Shown piece by piece: positions 42,265 to 50,247 of a stretch of DNA of 64,000 nucleotides. The position numbers were made by a program, and so were the translations under genes. Position 1 is the stretch's first letter. Each line of letters opens with the position of its first letter. The notes under the pieces are model-generated. The model did not search any database. It was not told the origin of the DNA and saw nothing but the letters and a program-made list of their open reading frames with translations. Origin of the DNA: JBGSLA01 sp965602785. Lineage in GTDB: Bacteria > Desulfobacterota > Desulfobaccia > Desulfobaccales > 0-14-0-80-60-11. The stretch covers positions 4,245 to 68,244 of the forward strand of contig CBFDAH010000001.1 of the NCBI GenBank assembly GCA_965602785.1, written 5' to 3'.

Positions 42265-43290
42265 ATGACAATGAACAAGGAAATACGGCTGACGTTGGAG
42301 ATGGCGGAGTTGCCAAAATGGCTGAGGCTCCTGCCCCTGGGACAAGTGGAGCTGGTGGATGGCCGGCCGCATTTCGACGTGGACCCCGAATCCCTGGCGG
42401 AAATGGTGAAAGCCTTTGCGGCCCGGGGCACGGACCTGGTCATCGATTATGAGCATCAGTCTTTAAAAGGGGTTCAGGCGCCGGCGGCGGGTTGGATCAA
42501 AGACCTGGAAACCCGGGAAGACGGGCTCTGGGCCCTGGTGGAATGGACGGACCAGGCCCAGGAGTATCTGAGCCGTCGGGAGTACCGCTACTTCTCACCG
42601 GTGCTGCGGCTCGACCCGGCCACCCGGCGACCCCAGGAGCTCATGAACATGGCTTTGACTAATGTACCGGCCATTCGGGGGATCGACCCTCTGGTGGCCA
42701 AGTGGGGCGGGGAGGCCCAGGAGCCCCACAACCTCTCAGATGCTCCAGGTTTGGAGGCATGCAAGGAGCGGGATGGGTTGATGACTGACCTGAAAATCAC
42801 GTTGGGGCTACCCCCCGAAGCCGGGGAAAGCGCTCTATGGCAAGAGGCGGCGGAAATCTTCCGGGATCTGGCCCAGCACCTGGGCCTGCCGGAGGAGGCC
42901 ACAGCCTCCCAGCTCAAGGGGAGTCTCCTGGCTCTCAAGGACGGGAGTGACCAGGTCATGGCCTTGCAAGAGGAGCTCACGGCCCTGAAGGACCGGCTGG
43001 CCGAAGAAACCGCCATGCGGACGGTGGAGGAGGCCATGCTGGCCGGAAAGGTCAGCCCGGCCCAGAAAAGTTGGGCTTTGACCTATTGCCGCCAGGACCC
43101 GGAGAGCTTCAAGACTTACGTGGAGAAGTCTCCCAAAATCGTGCCCCTAGGCGAACGGCTGAACTTGGGAGAAGAAGGTAACCGGGAAGATCGGGGACTG
43201 ACCCCGGAGGAACTGGCCCTGTGCCGGTCCATGAATCTAACCCCGGAAGCGTATTTTCAAGCCAAGGCCAAGATGGCCCAGGCCAAGTAA
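42265..43290 (+). CDS. Mu gpI-like prohead protease/scaffold
   Basis: 341 aa from the ATG at 42265, after GACGAGGAAG; the frame is open upstream but only as a shadow of the portal gene. The N-terminal domain has LLPLGQVELVDGRPHFDVD and DLVIDYEHQSLKG, as in Mu gpI, then RYFSPVL. The C-terminal 150 residues are helical and acidic, the scaffold part, ending MAQAK. It would process and shape the prohead before DNA entry. No frame damage is seen. Confidence 0.8.
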   Translation: MTMNKEIRLTLEMAELPKWLRLLPLGQVELVDGRPHFDVDPESLAEMVKAFAARGTDLVIDYEHQSLKGVQAPAAGWIKDLETREDGLWALVEWTDQAQEYLSRREYRYFSPVLRLDPATRRPQELMNMALTNVPAIRGIDPLVAKWGGEAQEPHNLSDAPGLEACKERDGLMTDLKITLGLPPEAGESALWQEAAEIFRDLAQHLGLPEEATASQLKGSLLALKDGSDQVMALQEELTALKDRLAEETAMRTVEEAMLAGKVSPAQKSWALTYCRQDPESFKTYVEKSPKIVPLGERLNLGEEGNREDRGLTPEELALCRSMNLTPEAYFQAKAKMAQAK

Positions 43291-43305
43291 CGGAGGTGAG
43301 ACGAA

Positions 43306-43713
43306 ATGGCAGCTTTAACCAAGGATAGGGCCACGCCATACCGGGACGGCATCGAAATCGAGTTTCCAGTGGCAGCCAACAGCAAGATTTACTCCGGCAG
43401 CCTGGTGTGCGCCAACACCAGCGGGTACGCGGTGCCAGCGGAGGACACCGCAGGTTTTGCCTTCCTGGGCGTAGCCCTGGAGCAGGTGGACAACACGGGG
43501 GGCGCCGACGGAGTCAAGAAGGTACGCCTCAGACGGACCGGGGTGTTCGAGTTCGACGCCGCCAGCATCACCCAGGACATGGTGGGGAGCGACATGTTTG
43601 CCGTGGACGACCACACCATGGATGACACAATCGGCACCACCAACACCATACGCGTGGGAGTGCTGGTGAAGTACGTGGCCGATACCAAAGGCTGGATCGA
43701 TATCAGCAGATAA
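43306..43713 (+). CDS. DUF2190-type capsid decoration/cement protein
   Basis: 135 aa, small beta-rich protein: KIYSGSLVCANTSGYAVPAEDTAG and FAFLGVALEQVDNTGG are typical of the DUF2190 family found between the protease/scaffold and the major head gene in many phages. It stabilises the capsid surface in related phages. The ATG follows CGGAGGTGAG. It ends 17 nt before the major head gene. Confidence 0.8.
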   Translation: MAALTKDRATPYRDGIEIEFPVAANSKIYSGSLVCANTSGYAVPAEDTAGFAFLGVALEQVDNTGGADGVKKVRLRRTGVFEFDAASITQDMVGSDMFAVDDHTMDDTIGTTNTIRVGVLVKYVADTKGWIDISR

Positions 43714-43730
43714 CCAGGGAGGTATGAACA

Positions 43731-44627
43731 ATGATCATTAACGCAGACGCCTTGGCCAGAGTCTACACGGCTTTCAGTGCGGTGTTCAATAACGCTTTTC
43801 AGAGCACCGAGACCTGGTACGAACAGATCGCCATGACGGTGCCGGCCAAGACTCGCATCATGGATTACAAGTTTCTGCTGGACTTCCCCACGGTGCGGGA
43901 ATGGATCGGGGACCGGCAAATAAGCTCGCTGGAGCCCAAGGCCTACCAGGTGGAGACCAAGGATTGGGAAGCCACCATTGAAATCGAGCGCAACGACGTG
44001 GAAGACGAGCAGTTGGGGCTATACAACCCCATCATTGCGGCCATGGCCGAGGAAGCCAAACGACACCCGGAAAAGCTCATTGCCAATCTCATGAAAAACG
44101 GTGCCACTTCTTTGTGTTACGACGGGCAACCCTTCTTCAGTGCGGACCACCAGGTGGGGAGCGGGACGGCGTCCAACTTTGATTTCAGCGACAGCGAAGG
44201 CTGGTTCCTCATGGACCAATCCCGGGCCATCAAGCCCTTCCTCTTTCAGATACGCCGGGGAGTGCAACTGGTGCGCATGGACCGGCCGGACGACGAACAC
44301 GTCTTTCTGCACAAGAAGTTCCGCTACGGGGTGGACTACCGGGGCGCCGCGGCCTACGGCCTGTGGCAGTTAGCCTTTTGCTCTAAACAGGAATTGAATG
44401 CCACTAACTATGCCTCGGCCCGGGCGGCCATGATGTCCCAAACCAACGCCGAAGGCATGCCTCTAGGCATCAAGCCCAACCTGCTGGTGGTGCCGCCGGC
44501 CCTGGAGTCCAAGGCCCGGGAAATCCTGCACGCCCAGTTCATTATCGGCTCAGACTCGGTGGGCGGTTCCAAGTCCAACATCTGGCAGGGCTCGTCGGAG
44601 CTCCTGGTAATGCCAGAGCTGGTCTAA
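43731..44627 (+). CDS. Mu gpT-like major head subunit
   Basis: 298 aa, close to Mu gpT length. N-terminal 'LARVYTAFSAVFNNAF' and 'KTRIMDYKFLLDFPTVREWIGDR' are gpT-like, as are VETKDWEATIEIERNDVEDE near 65 and 'FRYGVDYRGAAAYGLWQLAF' near 205. It forms the capsid shell. The start is ATG at 43731 after GGGAGG; the ATG six bases upstream would be closer to that site. The frame is intact. Confidence 0.88.
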   Translation: MIINADALARVYTAFSAVFNNAFQSTETWYEQIAMTVPAKTRIMDYKFLLDFPTVREWIGDRQISSLEPKAYQVETKDWEATIEIERNDVEDEQLGLYNPIIAAMAEEAKRHPEKLIANLMKNGATSLCYDGQPFFSADHQVGSGTASNFDFSDSEGWFLMDQSRAIKPFLFQIRRGVQLVRMDRPDDEHVFLHKKFRYGVDYRGAAAYGLWQLAFCSKQELNATNYASARAAMMSQTNAEGMPLGIKPNLLVVPPALESKAREILHAQFIIGSDSVGGSKSNIWQGSSELLVMPELV

Positions 44628-44684
44628 ACCTGAATATGATGAGGGGCGGTCACCAGAGCGCCCCTTACTGCACAAGGAGTTGTC

Positions 44685-45026
44685 ATGAGCTGGTTCGGCG
44701 GAATTGTCATCCAAACCGAAAACAGCGTCCCAGGGAACTTTGAGGAGCTCCAGGTGAACGACAGTTCCTCCTGGTTCCAACGGGGCAAAATCAAACCCAC
44801 GAGCGGCCCATATGCCGGCTTGTCGGCCCAGGCAGGATTGATTTCCCTGGAAGGTGGGGACATTCGCTTTCGCCTGGACGGTCTGAGTCCACCCACAAGC
44901 ACCAGCGGACATTATATGAGCAGTGGCGATACTTTCCTTCTCATCGGCACCCAGGCTTTATTGCAGTTTCGGGCCATCCGGGTGGGAGTGGAGAACGGCA
45001 TTTTAACCGCGACTTACTTCTTTTAG
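44685..45026 (+). CDS. Phage structural protein of unknown role
   Basis: 113 aa from the ATG at 44685 after AAGGAG. Beta-rich with no membrane segment: SSSWFQRGKIKPTSGPYAGL in the middle, and 'IRVGVENGILTATYFF' at the end. It sits between the head gene and small membrane genes, so a minor head or decoration role is possible. No family recognised. Confidence 0.55.
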   Translation: MSWFGGIVIQTENSVPGNFEELQVNDSSSWFQRGKIKPTSGPYAGLSAQAGLISLEGGDIRFRLDGLSPPTSTSGHYMSSGDTFLLIGTQALLQFRAIRVGVENGILTATYFF

Positions 45027-45055
45027 AGAAGCCTAGCAGAACAGGGAGGCAAGCG

Positions 45056-45223
45056 ATGTTCACGGGCAAGAAGACCTACATTATGGCAGCCATTATGGGC
45101 CTGGGGGCCTTCGCCCGGGCTATGGGGTGGCTGCAGCAAGACCAGTTCGAACTTCTCATGGGGCTGGCCGGCTCGCTGGGCCTGGCGGCGCTCCGGTCCG
45201 GGGTCTCCAAGACCACCGAATGA
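45056..45223 (+). CDS. Tiny phage protein with hydrophobic centre
   Basis: 55 aa from the ATG at 45056 after GGGAGG: MFTGKKTYIMAAIMGLGAF at the N-terminus then a second apolar stretch LLMGLAGSLGLAALRSG. The two weak hydrophobic segments fit a holin-like or membrane-associated phage protein. The next gene starts 1 nt after its stop region, so the two are coupled. Too short for firm assignment. Confidence 0.5.
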   Translation: MFTGKKTYIMAAIMGLGAFARAMGWLQQDQFELLMGLAGSLGLAALRSGVSKTTE

Positions 45224-45224
45224 C

Positions 45225-45488
45225 ATGAACTACGGCGACCTGGCAGAGCACGTGGGGGTGGTGGTGGCCCTCCTGGGCATCTTCGCAGGCCTGAGCGGGA
45301 TGCTGTTCTGGCGGATGCTGGTGCGCATGGAAAAAAAGCTGGACCAGCTCCACGACGCCACCCAACGCTGTCGCTCCAGCCTGGGCGAACGGTTCTTAGG
45401 GCGGGAGGAGTTCCGCAAGGAAAAGGACGATATCTGGGAGGCCGTCAATGCCCACTCTCATAGCACCGAGGGGCGGGTGGTGCGGTAA
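45225..45488 (+). CDS. Small phage membrane protein (holin-like), paralogue of 57494-57754
   Basis: 87 aa: one transmembrane helix (about 10-32, VVVALLGIFAGLSGMLFW), then a charged helical tail (MLVRMEKKLDQLHDATQ) and the ending DIWEAVNAHSHSTEGRVVR. It aligns with the 86-aa protein at 57494, sharing RMExKxDxL, RFL, WEA and xGRVxR. One helix plus a charged coiled tail fits a phage holin or spanin-associated protein, but no endolysin is nearby. Confidence 0.6.
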   Translation: MNYGDLAEHVGVVVALLGIFAGLSGMLFWRMLVRMEKKLDQLHDATQRCRSSLGERFLGREEFRKEKDDIWEAVNAHSHSTEGRVVR

Positions 45489-45521
45489 CCCTCTTGAAGA
45501 AAAACACGTAGGAGAAAGACC

Positions 45522-45989
45522 ATGAAGAAGCTGGTTATTGCTCTCATGCTCATTAGCCTGGTGGGTTGCGCTGGTATGCTAACCAAGCCGCCGGTGGGAT
45601 GCGAAGAAGCTTTCGTGTGGAAAAGTGGCTTCATGCCCGAGGGACGGGAGTTGTTGGAACTGGGGTTTGCCTCCCTGATCACTGCGGAGCCCAAATTAAA
45701 GCCCCACGTGAAGACCGGGGCACTGAAAGCCTGGCGTTTGGTACATGACGGGACCCTCGGGGGCGCGGTGACGGAATTGTTGGGTTTGGTCGAGAAGAAT
45801 CCTCAATATACCCCCCTGGCCCTCTTTGCGCTCCAGCGCCTGGACATGGATCGGAGCCTGAACACGTGCGACCAGGAGGTGCTCTTGTCCATGTTCCGTA
45901 ACATCGCCATCTATGCCGGAGCCACGGAGCAGGACTTCACCGCCAGCTTGGCGAGCCTGGTCAGCCCTCCGGCGGTAAAGGACAAATAG
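45522..45989 (+). CDS. Predicted phage lipoprotein
   Basis: 155 aa with a lipobox: MKKLVIALMLISLVGCAGML, Cys at 16. The mature part is helical (ELLELGFASLITAEPKLKP) with Cys residues at GCEEAF and NTCDQE. It would be anchored in a membrane from the periplasmic face. Its position among head/tail genes is typical of lysis or superinfection-exclusion lipoproteins; no specific family is recognised. The ATG follows GGAGAAAG and the next gene follows after 1 nt. Confidence 0.65.
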   Translation: MKKLVIALMLISLVGCAGMLTKPPVGCEEAFVWKSGFMPEGRELLELGFASLITAEPKLKPHVKTGALKAWRLVHDGTLGGAVTELLGLVEKNPQYTPLALFALQRLDMDRSLNTCDQEVLLSMFRNIAIYAGATEQDFTASLASLVSPPAVKDK

Positions 45990-45990
45990 C

Positions 45991-46413
45991 ATGGCTTACT
46001 GTACGGAAAACGATCTCATCACGATGATTTCCCAGGAAGAGCTGGCCGCCCTCACGGCGGAATCCGGGGAGTCACCCGACAGTCTGGTGGTGGCAGAGGC
46101 CATTACCCAGGCCGACGCCGAAATCGACGCCTATCTGGGGACACGTTATACGCTGCCCCTGGCGCCGGTGCCGTCCCAGGTAAAGGGACTGTCGGTGGAC
46201 ATGGCCATCTACCACCTCTACTCCCGGCGCAGCGTGGCGCCGTCAGTCAGGCGGCAGAGGTATGAGGCGGCGGTGAGCTTCCTCAAACAGGTGGCGGCAG
46301 GCCACGTCGTGTTGGAAGGGGCCAGCGGCCTTCTCCCGGAAAGCGAGCGGGTGGAGAGCGAGTTTACCGGCCCCGCCCGGGTTTTTTCCCGCAACACCCT
46401 GGGGGAATGGTAG
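45991..46413 (+). CDS. Mu gp36-like (DUF1320) head/neck protein
   Basis: 140 aa. MAYCTENDLITMISQEELAALT and 'EAITQADAEIDAYLGTRYTLPL' are hallmark DUF1320 segments; the family forms the neck connector of Mu-like phages. The frame is intact. It is tightly packed with gp37-like gene 46420 (6 nt). Confidence 0.85.
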   Translation: MAYCTENDLITMISQEELAALTAESGESPDSLVVAEAITQADAEIDAYLGTRYTLPLAPVPSQVKGLSVDMAIYHLYSRRSVAPSVRRQRYEAAVSFLKQVAAGHVVLEGASGLLPESERVESEFTGPARVFSRNTLGEW

Positions 46414-46419
46414 GAAGCT

Positions 46420-46860
46420 ATGAGCAGCCTTTCCTGGATCACGGTGGAAGACGCGGTGGTGGCCGCCCTGGAGAGCCAACTGAGACCGGCGGTCAAGACC
46501 GTCATGAGCTACCAGGGGAACTGGAGGACTGATCTCAGACAGGAGACCTGGCGGCTACCAGCGGCGCTGGTAATGCTGCGGCGCAGCCGGTCGGACCAGG
46601 TGGGGCTGTCTTCGTATGATCTCACCCTGGACTTCGAGGTGTTGGTGGTGGTGCGGCAATTGCGGGGCGAGGCGGCAGGCCGGCGAGAAACGGGAGGGGC
46701 TTACGACCTCCTGGCAGGGGTGCGGGAAGCCCTGTGGCATCAGGACCTAGGGCTGGAGGTGACACCCCTGGCCCTGGTCCGGGAAGAGCCGCTCCTGAAC
46801 GACGGGGAATTCACGGTGTATGCCGCCCACTACCGCACAGCCCTGGTCCAGGACCGGTAA
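46420..46860 (+). CDS. Mu gp37-like (DUF1834) neck or tail-completion protein
   Basis: 146 aa: WITVEDAVVAALESQLRPAVKTV, then 'WRLPAALVMLRRSRSDQVGLSSYDLTLDFEVLVV', resembling DUF1834. It should act at the head-tail junction, together with the gp36-like protein. The ATG follows TAGGAAGC. In Mu the next genes would be sheath and tube; here a tube-like protein follows without a sheath. Confidence 0.75.
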   Translation: MSSLSWITVEDAVVAALESQLRPAVKTVMSYQGNWRTDLRQETWRLPAALVMLRRSRSDQVGLSSYDLTLDFEVLVVVRQLRGEAAGRRETGGAYDLLAGVREALWHQDLGLEVTPLALVREEPLLNDGEFTVYAAHYRTALVQDR

Positions 46861-46896
46861 GGTCGGGGTCGCGGCGGGTCTAGAGGAGATACAAGG

Positions 46897-48189
46897 ATGA
46901 CCAGGTCCATACGTAACTTTTTAGCCACCCACAATCTGCTGGCCGTCTCGGCGAGTTACCAGGAGACTGCCATCAACCAGGAGCAAGCCCTGGATACCAC
47001 CTTCCTGGCGGACCTGAATACGGTCCTCAATTACCGGGCCCTCAAGTCCGCCAATCGGGAAGAGATTACCGGGAAGGAAGAGGCGGACCGGCTTTACGAC
47101 CTGGGAGGCACGGTGGCAGGTTCCCTGGCCTTCTCCCGGGGGCAGCCGCAGCATTTCGCCTTTCTGCTGGCCTATGCCCTGGGGGAGGTGAACACCTCGA
47201 CGGCGGGAGCCAGCGGCTATCGCCACGTGATCAAGCCCCGGGCCGGGGAGGTGGACCAGGGCCGCTCCAACCCTTCCTTCACCGCGGCCATGCGCTTCGG
47301 GCGGCAGGTGATGAAGCGGCGCTTTGCCTCCTGTTTCCTGGACCAGGTGCGGGTGGACTTCGCCAAGGACGGCTGGGCCAAAATCACCGGGGTGGTGAAA
47401 GGGACGGGCAAGGTGACGGACAACACCCAGGTGGAAGAGGTCACCGCTCCCTACAACGCCGGGAGTCTTACCCTGGCGGTGATCGGGGTGGAAGGGGGGA
47501 GTGCCGCGGAGCGCCTGGCCAACGTGCAGGCGGTCAAGGTGCTGAACCCCGCCACCCAGGCCTGGGATGAGGCGCCGTACTCCGCGGTGTCCGGGGACAC
47601 CCCGGCGGTGCTCACCATCACCCCTCCCGGGGGGAGCGGGGAGAACACCACCTACCGGGTGTACTACCTGCCCCAGGAAAACGGTTGGATGGCTTTCCCG
47701 GACCGGGTGGAGGAGCCGCCCTTGAAGGTAAGCCAGCTTATCGTGAACCTGGGAGGACGCTGGAACGGCAGCAGCTTCACCGGGGGCCATACTTTGGCGG
47801 CGGAGCTCAGGCGCCTCACCTGGAACTTTCACAACCACCTGACGCCGGAGCGTACACCCGGCGGGGGGAATTACGCCAACCGGGCCTTCCGCACCGGCCG
47901 GGAGCAAAAACTCAAGTTTGACCGGGACTTCCGGGACTTTCTCATGGCCCAGAGCCTCAAGGACACCGACTACTTCGGCATTTACCTGAAGGCCATGGGG
48001 CCGGAGTTCGAAACAGGGGTGTCCTACCAGGCGGAACTCATTTTCCCCCGGGTGGCGGTGTCGGCCGCGCCGGTGCGGGTGGCCCAGCGGCGGCTGGCCG
48101 AGGAGCTGGAGTTTGCGGTGTTGGAGGATGACACCTACGGCTCGGTCATCGCCATGGTGCAGAACCAGGTGAGCGGCTACGCCGCTTAG
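46897..48189 (+). CDS. Predicted phage tail tube protein
   Basis: 430 aa. It has a beta-rich layout: DTTFLADLNTVLNYRALKSANREE near the start, 'GYRHVIKPRAGEVDQGR' in the middle, 'QVRVDFAKDGWAKITGVVKGTG' and an inserted Ig-like stretch near 180-260 (LTLAVIGVEGGSAAERL). Such long tail tube proteins with an insert occur in long-tailed siphoviruses. No contractile sheath gene is present, which supports a non-contractile tail. The start ATG follows GAGGAGAT. Confidence 0.65.
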   Translation: MTRSIRNFLATHNLLAVSASYQETAINQEQALDTTFLADLNTVLNYRALKSANREEITGKEEADRLYDLGGTVAGSLAFSRGQPQHFAFLLAYALGEVNTSTAGASGYRHVIKPRAGEVDQGRSNPSFTAAMRFGRQVMKRRFASCFLDQVRVDFAKDGWAKITGVVKGTGKVTDNTQVEEVTAPYNAGSLTLAVIGVEGGSAAERLANVQAVKVLNPATQAWDEAPYSAVSGDTPAVLTITPPGGSGENTTYRVYYLPQENGWMAFPDRVEEPPLKVSQLIVNLGGRWNGSSFTGGHTLAAELRRLTWNFHNHLTPERTPGGGNYANRAFRTGREQKLKFDRDFRDFLMAQSLKDTDYFGIYLKAMGPEFETGVSYQAELIFPRVAVSAAPVRVAQRRLAEELEFAVLEDDTYGSVIAMVQNQVSGYAA

Positions 48190-48199
48190 GGTGAGGCAA

Positions 48200-48583
48200 A
48201 TGTCGAGGATACTGGGAGAGGAACGCCACCGGTTGGCCATCCAGGACCCGATGAGCGGGTCGGTGATCACCCTGTACTTCAGGCGGCCCACCTCAGAGGA
48301 GCGGGTGGCCTATCAACTCTCCGTGTTTCACCTGGACGGAGGTGAGCGGCGCCTGCGCCTCAGCGAGACCCGGCTCAGGTTTGGCTTGGAAATCCTAACG
48401 GGTTTCGAGAGCGGAAATTTTCTTATCCAGGAAAACGGCCAGACCATGAACCTGGACCCTGACCAGCACCCGGACTGGAAAGAGCGCTTGGGGGAGCACG
48501 CCTCGGACCTGGTGTCCTATCTCGGCCAACAAGTGTTTGAGGGCCTGCGGGTCTTAGGACGGGGAGGGCCCGAATGGGGCTGA
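48200..48583 (+). CDS. Phage tail assembly protein (chaperone-like)
   Basis: 127 aa from the ATG at 48200 after GTGAGG; a GTG at 48191 is also in frame. Basic-acidic helical protein: ERHRLAIQDPMSGSVITLYFRRPTSEER and 'QENGQTMNLDPDQHPDWKERLGEHA'. Position between the tail tube and the tape measure is that of tail assembly chaperones. It overlaps the next gene by 10 nt in the -1 frame. Confidence 0.55.
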   Translation: MSRILGEERHRLAIQDPMSGSVITLYFRRPTSEERVAYQLSVFHLDGGERRLRLSETRLRFGLEILTGFESGNFLIQENGQTMNLDPDQHPDWKERLGEHASDLVSYLGQQVFEGLRVLGRGGPEWG

Positions 48584-48930
48584 CCGGGGCTGTTGCAGGA
48601 AGTAAAGGGGCTGAGGCCGAGACGTGGGATCTGCTCAAGGAGCTCAGAGCGTTGGCCACAGGTCGCCTCTGCCGAGATGAGCAGCGGCGCACCTGCCGGG
48701 CGGAACACGGCCCCTTTGCCGACTGGGCCTGTGGGACGTGCGCCGAGTATCTCAGACCCGAGGCCATCTCGCCCTGGACCTGGCACCTCATTTTTTTGCA
48801 CAGATTGAAAAAAGCCGGGTATCCCTTCCAGGCTAACGATCTGAGCCTGGAAACCTGGCTGCTTTTAGGGCTGGTGGAAGAAGCCCTGGCCAAACCCAAA
48901 GGAGGACCCGGTGCCCAGAGACAATTTTAA
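48574..48930 (+). CDS. Phage tail region protein with Cys-rich centre
   Basis: 118 aa. It has Cys residues at GRLCRDEQRRTCRAEHG and WACGTCAEYL, a possible zinc site. It overlaps the preceding gene by 10 nt and has its own GGGAGG ribosome site, so a programmed frameshift is not needed. The position fits the second chaperone, but the Cys pattern is unusual for that role. Function unassigned. Confidence 0.5.
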   Translation: MGLTGAVAGSKGAEAETWDLLKELRALATGRLCRDEQRRTCRAEHGPFADWACGTCAEYLRPEAISPWTWHLIFLHRLKKAGYPFQANDLSLETWLLLGLVEEALAKPKGGPGAQRQF

Positions 48931-49672
48931 AGGTAGGGGACGCGACCAGGAGCTGGCGGAGTATCGCGCCCTTCAGCAGGAAATGACGGCCATCGGCCAT
49001 GAGCAGGGTCAGACGAGGCTGGCCGCCTGGAACCGGGAGGTGGAGGACATGACCGCCGCCTGGGAAGGGTTCCAGCAGGACTGGCAAGGAACCCTGCAGC
49101 AGATGGCAGGGGCGGCGCTGGCCAAATTTGACGAGATCAGCGCCCGGGGGGAGGCTTCCGGGAACCATCTGGCCCAGAGCTGGCGCCAGTGCCTGGCCGA
49201 AATCACCGGTGAGGTGGACGCCTGGGGGGAGCAGGTGATGCAGACCCTGGACAAGGTGGGCTCGGGCTTCCAGTTCGGCCTGGGGGGCGGCGGCACAGGC
49301 CAGGACTGGCTTTCCTGGCTGGGTCTGGGCTTTGACTTTGGAGGCATCTTCCATGAAGGGGGCATCGTGGAGGCCCACCGGGGGCTGGCGGTGGCCCCGG
49401 AGGCCCTCCTGGGCGACGAACGTCTGGTCAAGGTTCAAACCGGGGAAGGCATTCTTCCCCGGGAGGCCATGGTGCGCCTGGGAGAAGACAAGTTTGAGGC
49501 CCTGCGTAGCGGAAACCTCCAGATGAACCAGGGCCCCGCCGGGCCCCGCTATGACATCACCATCCAGGTGCAGAGCCTGGACGCGGCCAGTGCGGCTGGA
49601 ATGGACTGGGAGCGAGTGGTGCAGCGCCATCTTTTGCCCGCTTTGGAGCGGGAGCTCGGCCAGCGCTGGTAA
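48911..49672 (+). CDS. Very short tail tape-measure-like protein
   Basis: 253 aa from a GTG at 48911 after GGAGG; overlaps the previous gene by 20 nt. Residues 10-120 are helical and Gln/Glu-rich. Then come a Gly-rich and hydrophobic part (GFQFGLGGGG) and the ending GGIFHEGGIVEAHRG...KVQTGEGILPREAM, which is the typical C-terminal motif of lambda-type tape measures. Normal tape measures exceed 600 residues, so either the tail is very short or the N-terminal part is lost. The frame is otherwise open. Confidence 0.6.
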   Translation: MPRDNFKGRGRDQELAEYRALQQEMTAIGHEQGQTRLAAWNREVEDMTAAWEGFQQDWQGTLQQMAGAALAKFDEISARGEASGNHLAQSWRQCLAEITGEVDAWGEQVMQTLDKVGSGFQFGLGGGGTGQDWLSWLGLGFDFGGIFHEGGIVEAHRGLAVAPEALLGDERLVKVQTGEGILPREAMVRLGEDKFEALRSGNLQMNQGPAGPRYDITIQVQSLDAASAAGMDWERVVQRHLLPALERELGQRW

Positions 49673-49681
49673 GGAGGGGAC

Positions 49682-50047
49682 ATGGCCAACGCCAAGCTGG
49701 AATGGACCCCGCAGGGGGAGAGCCGCCAGAATTATACCCTGCCGGTGAATTTTACCTGGGATTACCAGGAGTTGGGCACTGACGACAGCGACCGGGAGCG
49801 GGCCCTGGATGGGACTTTGCGGAGCTACAACCGGGGTCTCAAGGCCCGGTGGGTGCTGCGCTTTCAATATATCGGGGCGGCCCAGAAGGAGCAGTTGGCG
49901 GCGCTCAAGCAGGCCCAGGTGGAAATCGACTTTTTCCGGGAGGCCGGAGGCGGCAAGACTTTCACGGGAATCTGGACCAACGACCTGGACTTCCGGGAGG
50001 TGGCGCCGGGCCTGTGGTCCGGCAGCCTGGTACTGGACGAGGTGTGA
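49682..50047 (+). CDS. Phage tail protein, unassigned
   Basis: 121 aa, beta-rich: KLEWTPQGESRQNYTLPVNFTWDYQELG and 'KARWVLRFQYIGAAQKEQLAAL'. The ATG at 49682 follows AAGGAGGGG. Between a tape measure and a tip protein, it is likely a distal tail component. A repeat element follows before the tip gene. Confidence 0.55.
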   Translation: MANAKLEWTPQGESRQNYTLPVNFTWDYQELGTDDSDRERALDGTLRSYNRGLKARWVLRFQYIGAAQKEQLAALKQAQVEIDFFREAGGGKTFTGIWTNDLDFREVAPGLWSGSLVLDEV

Positions 50048-50065
50048 CAAGGTGTTGAAGAGGGT

Positions 50066-50140
50066 TTTTCGGGGAAGGGGGCCAGAGGCCACAGACCCCT
50101 GCCCCCTCCCCCCTCTCCCAACCCCATACTTGATATTTGG
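50066..50140. repeat. Chromosomal-type G/C-rich palindrome inside the prophage
   Basis: 'ttcggggaagggggccagagg' with 'cccctgccccctccccc', and 'ctctcccaacccc'. Same family as the elements at 19-28 kb, now within phage genes. Confidence 0.6.
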
Positions 50141-50247
50141 CTTCGCCAATGGCCAGCAAACCACAGAACTCAAAAAAAAACGGCCTTGGGGATTACACTC
50201 TTTCAACAGCCTGGAAGCCTAAGGACAGCCAAGCGTAAAGGAACAAC

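Noticed and set aside
46921..48291. 456-aa open frame on the minus strand
   Set aside because: It is a shadow of the tail tube gene on the opposite strand, rich in H/P/G as expected from high G+C, with no ribosome site or known motif.
48560..48590. Programmed -1 frameshift between the two tail chaperone-like genes
   Set aside because: No classical slippery heptamer is in the overlap and the second gene has its own GGGAGG site and ATG.
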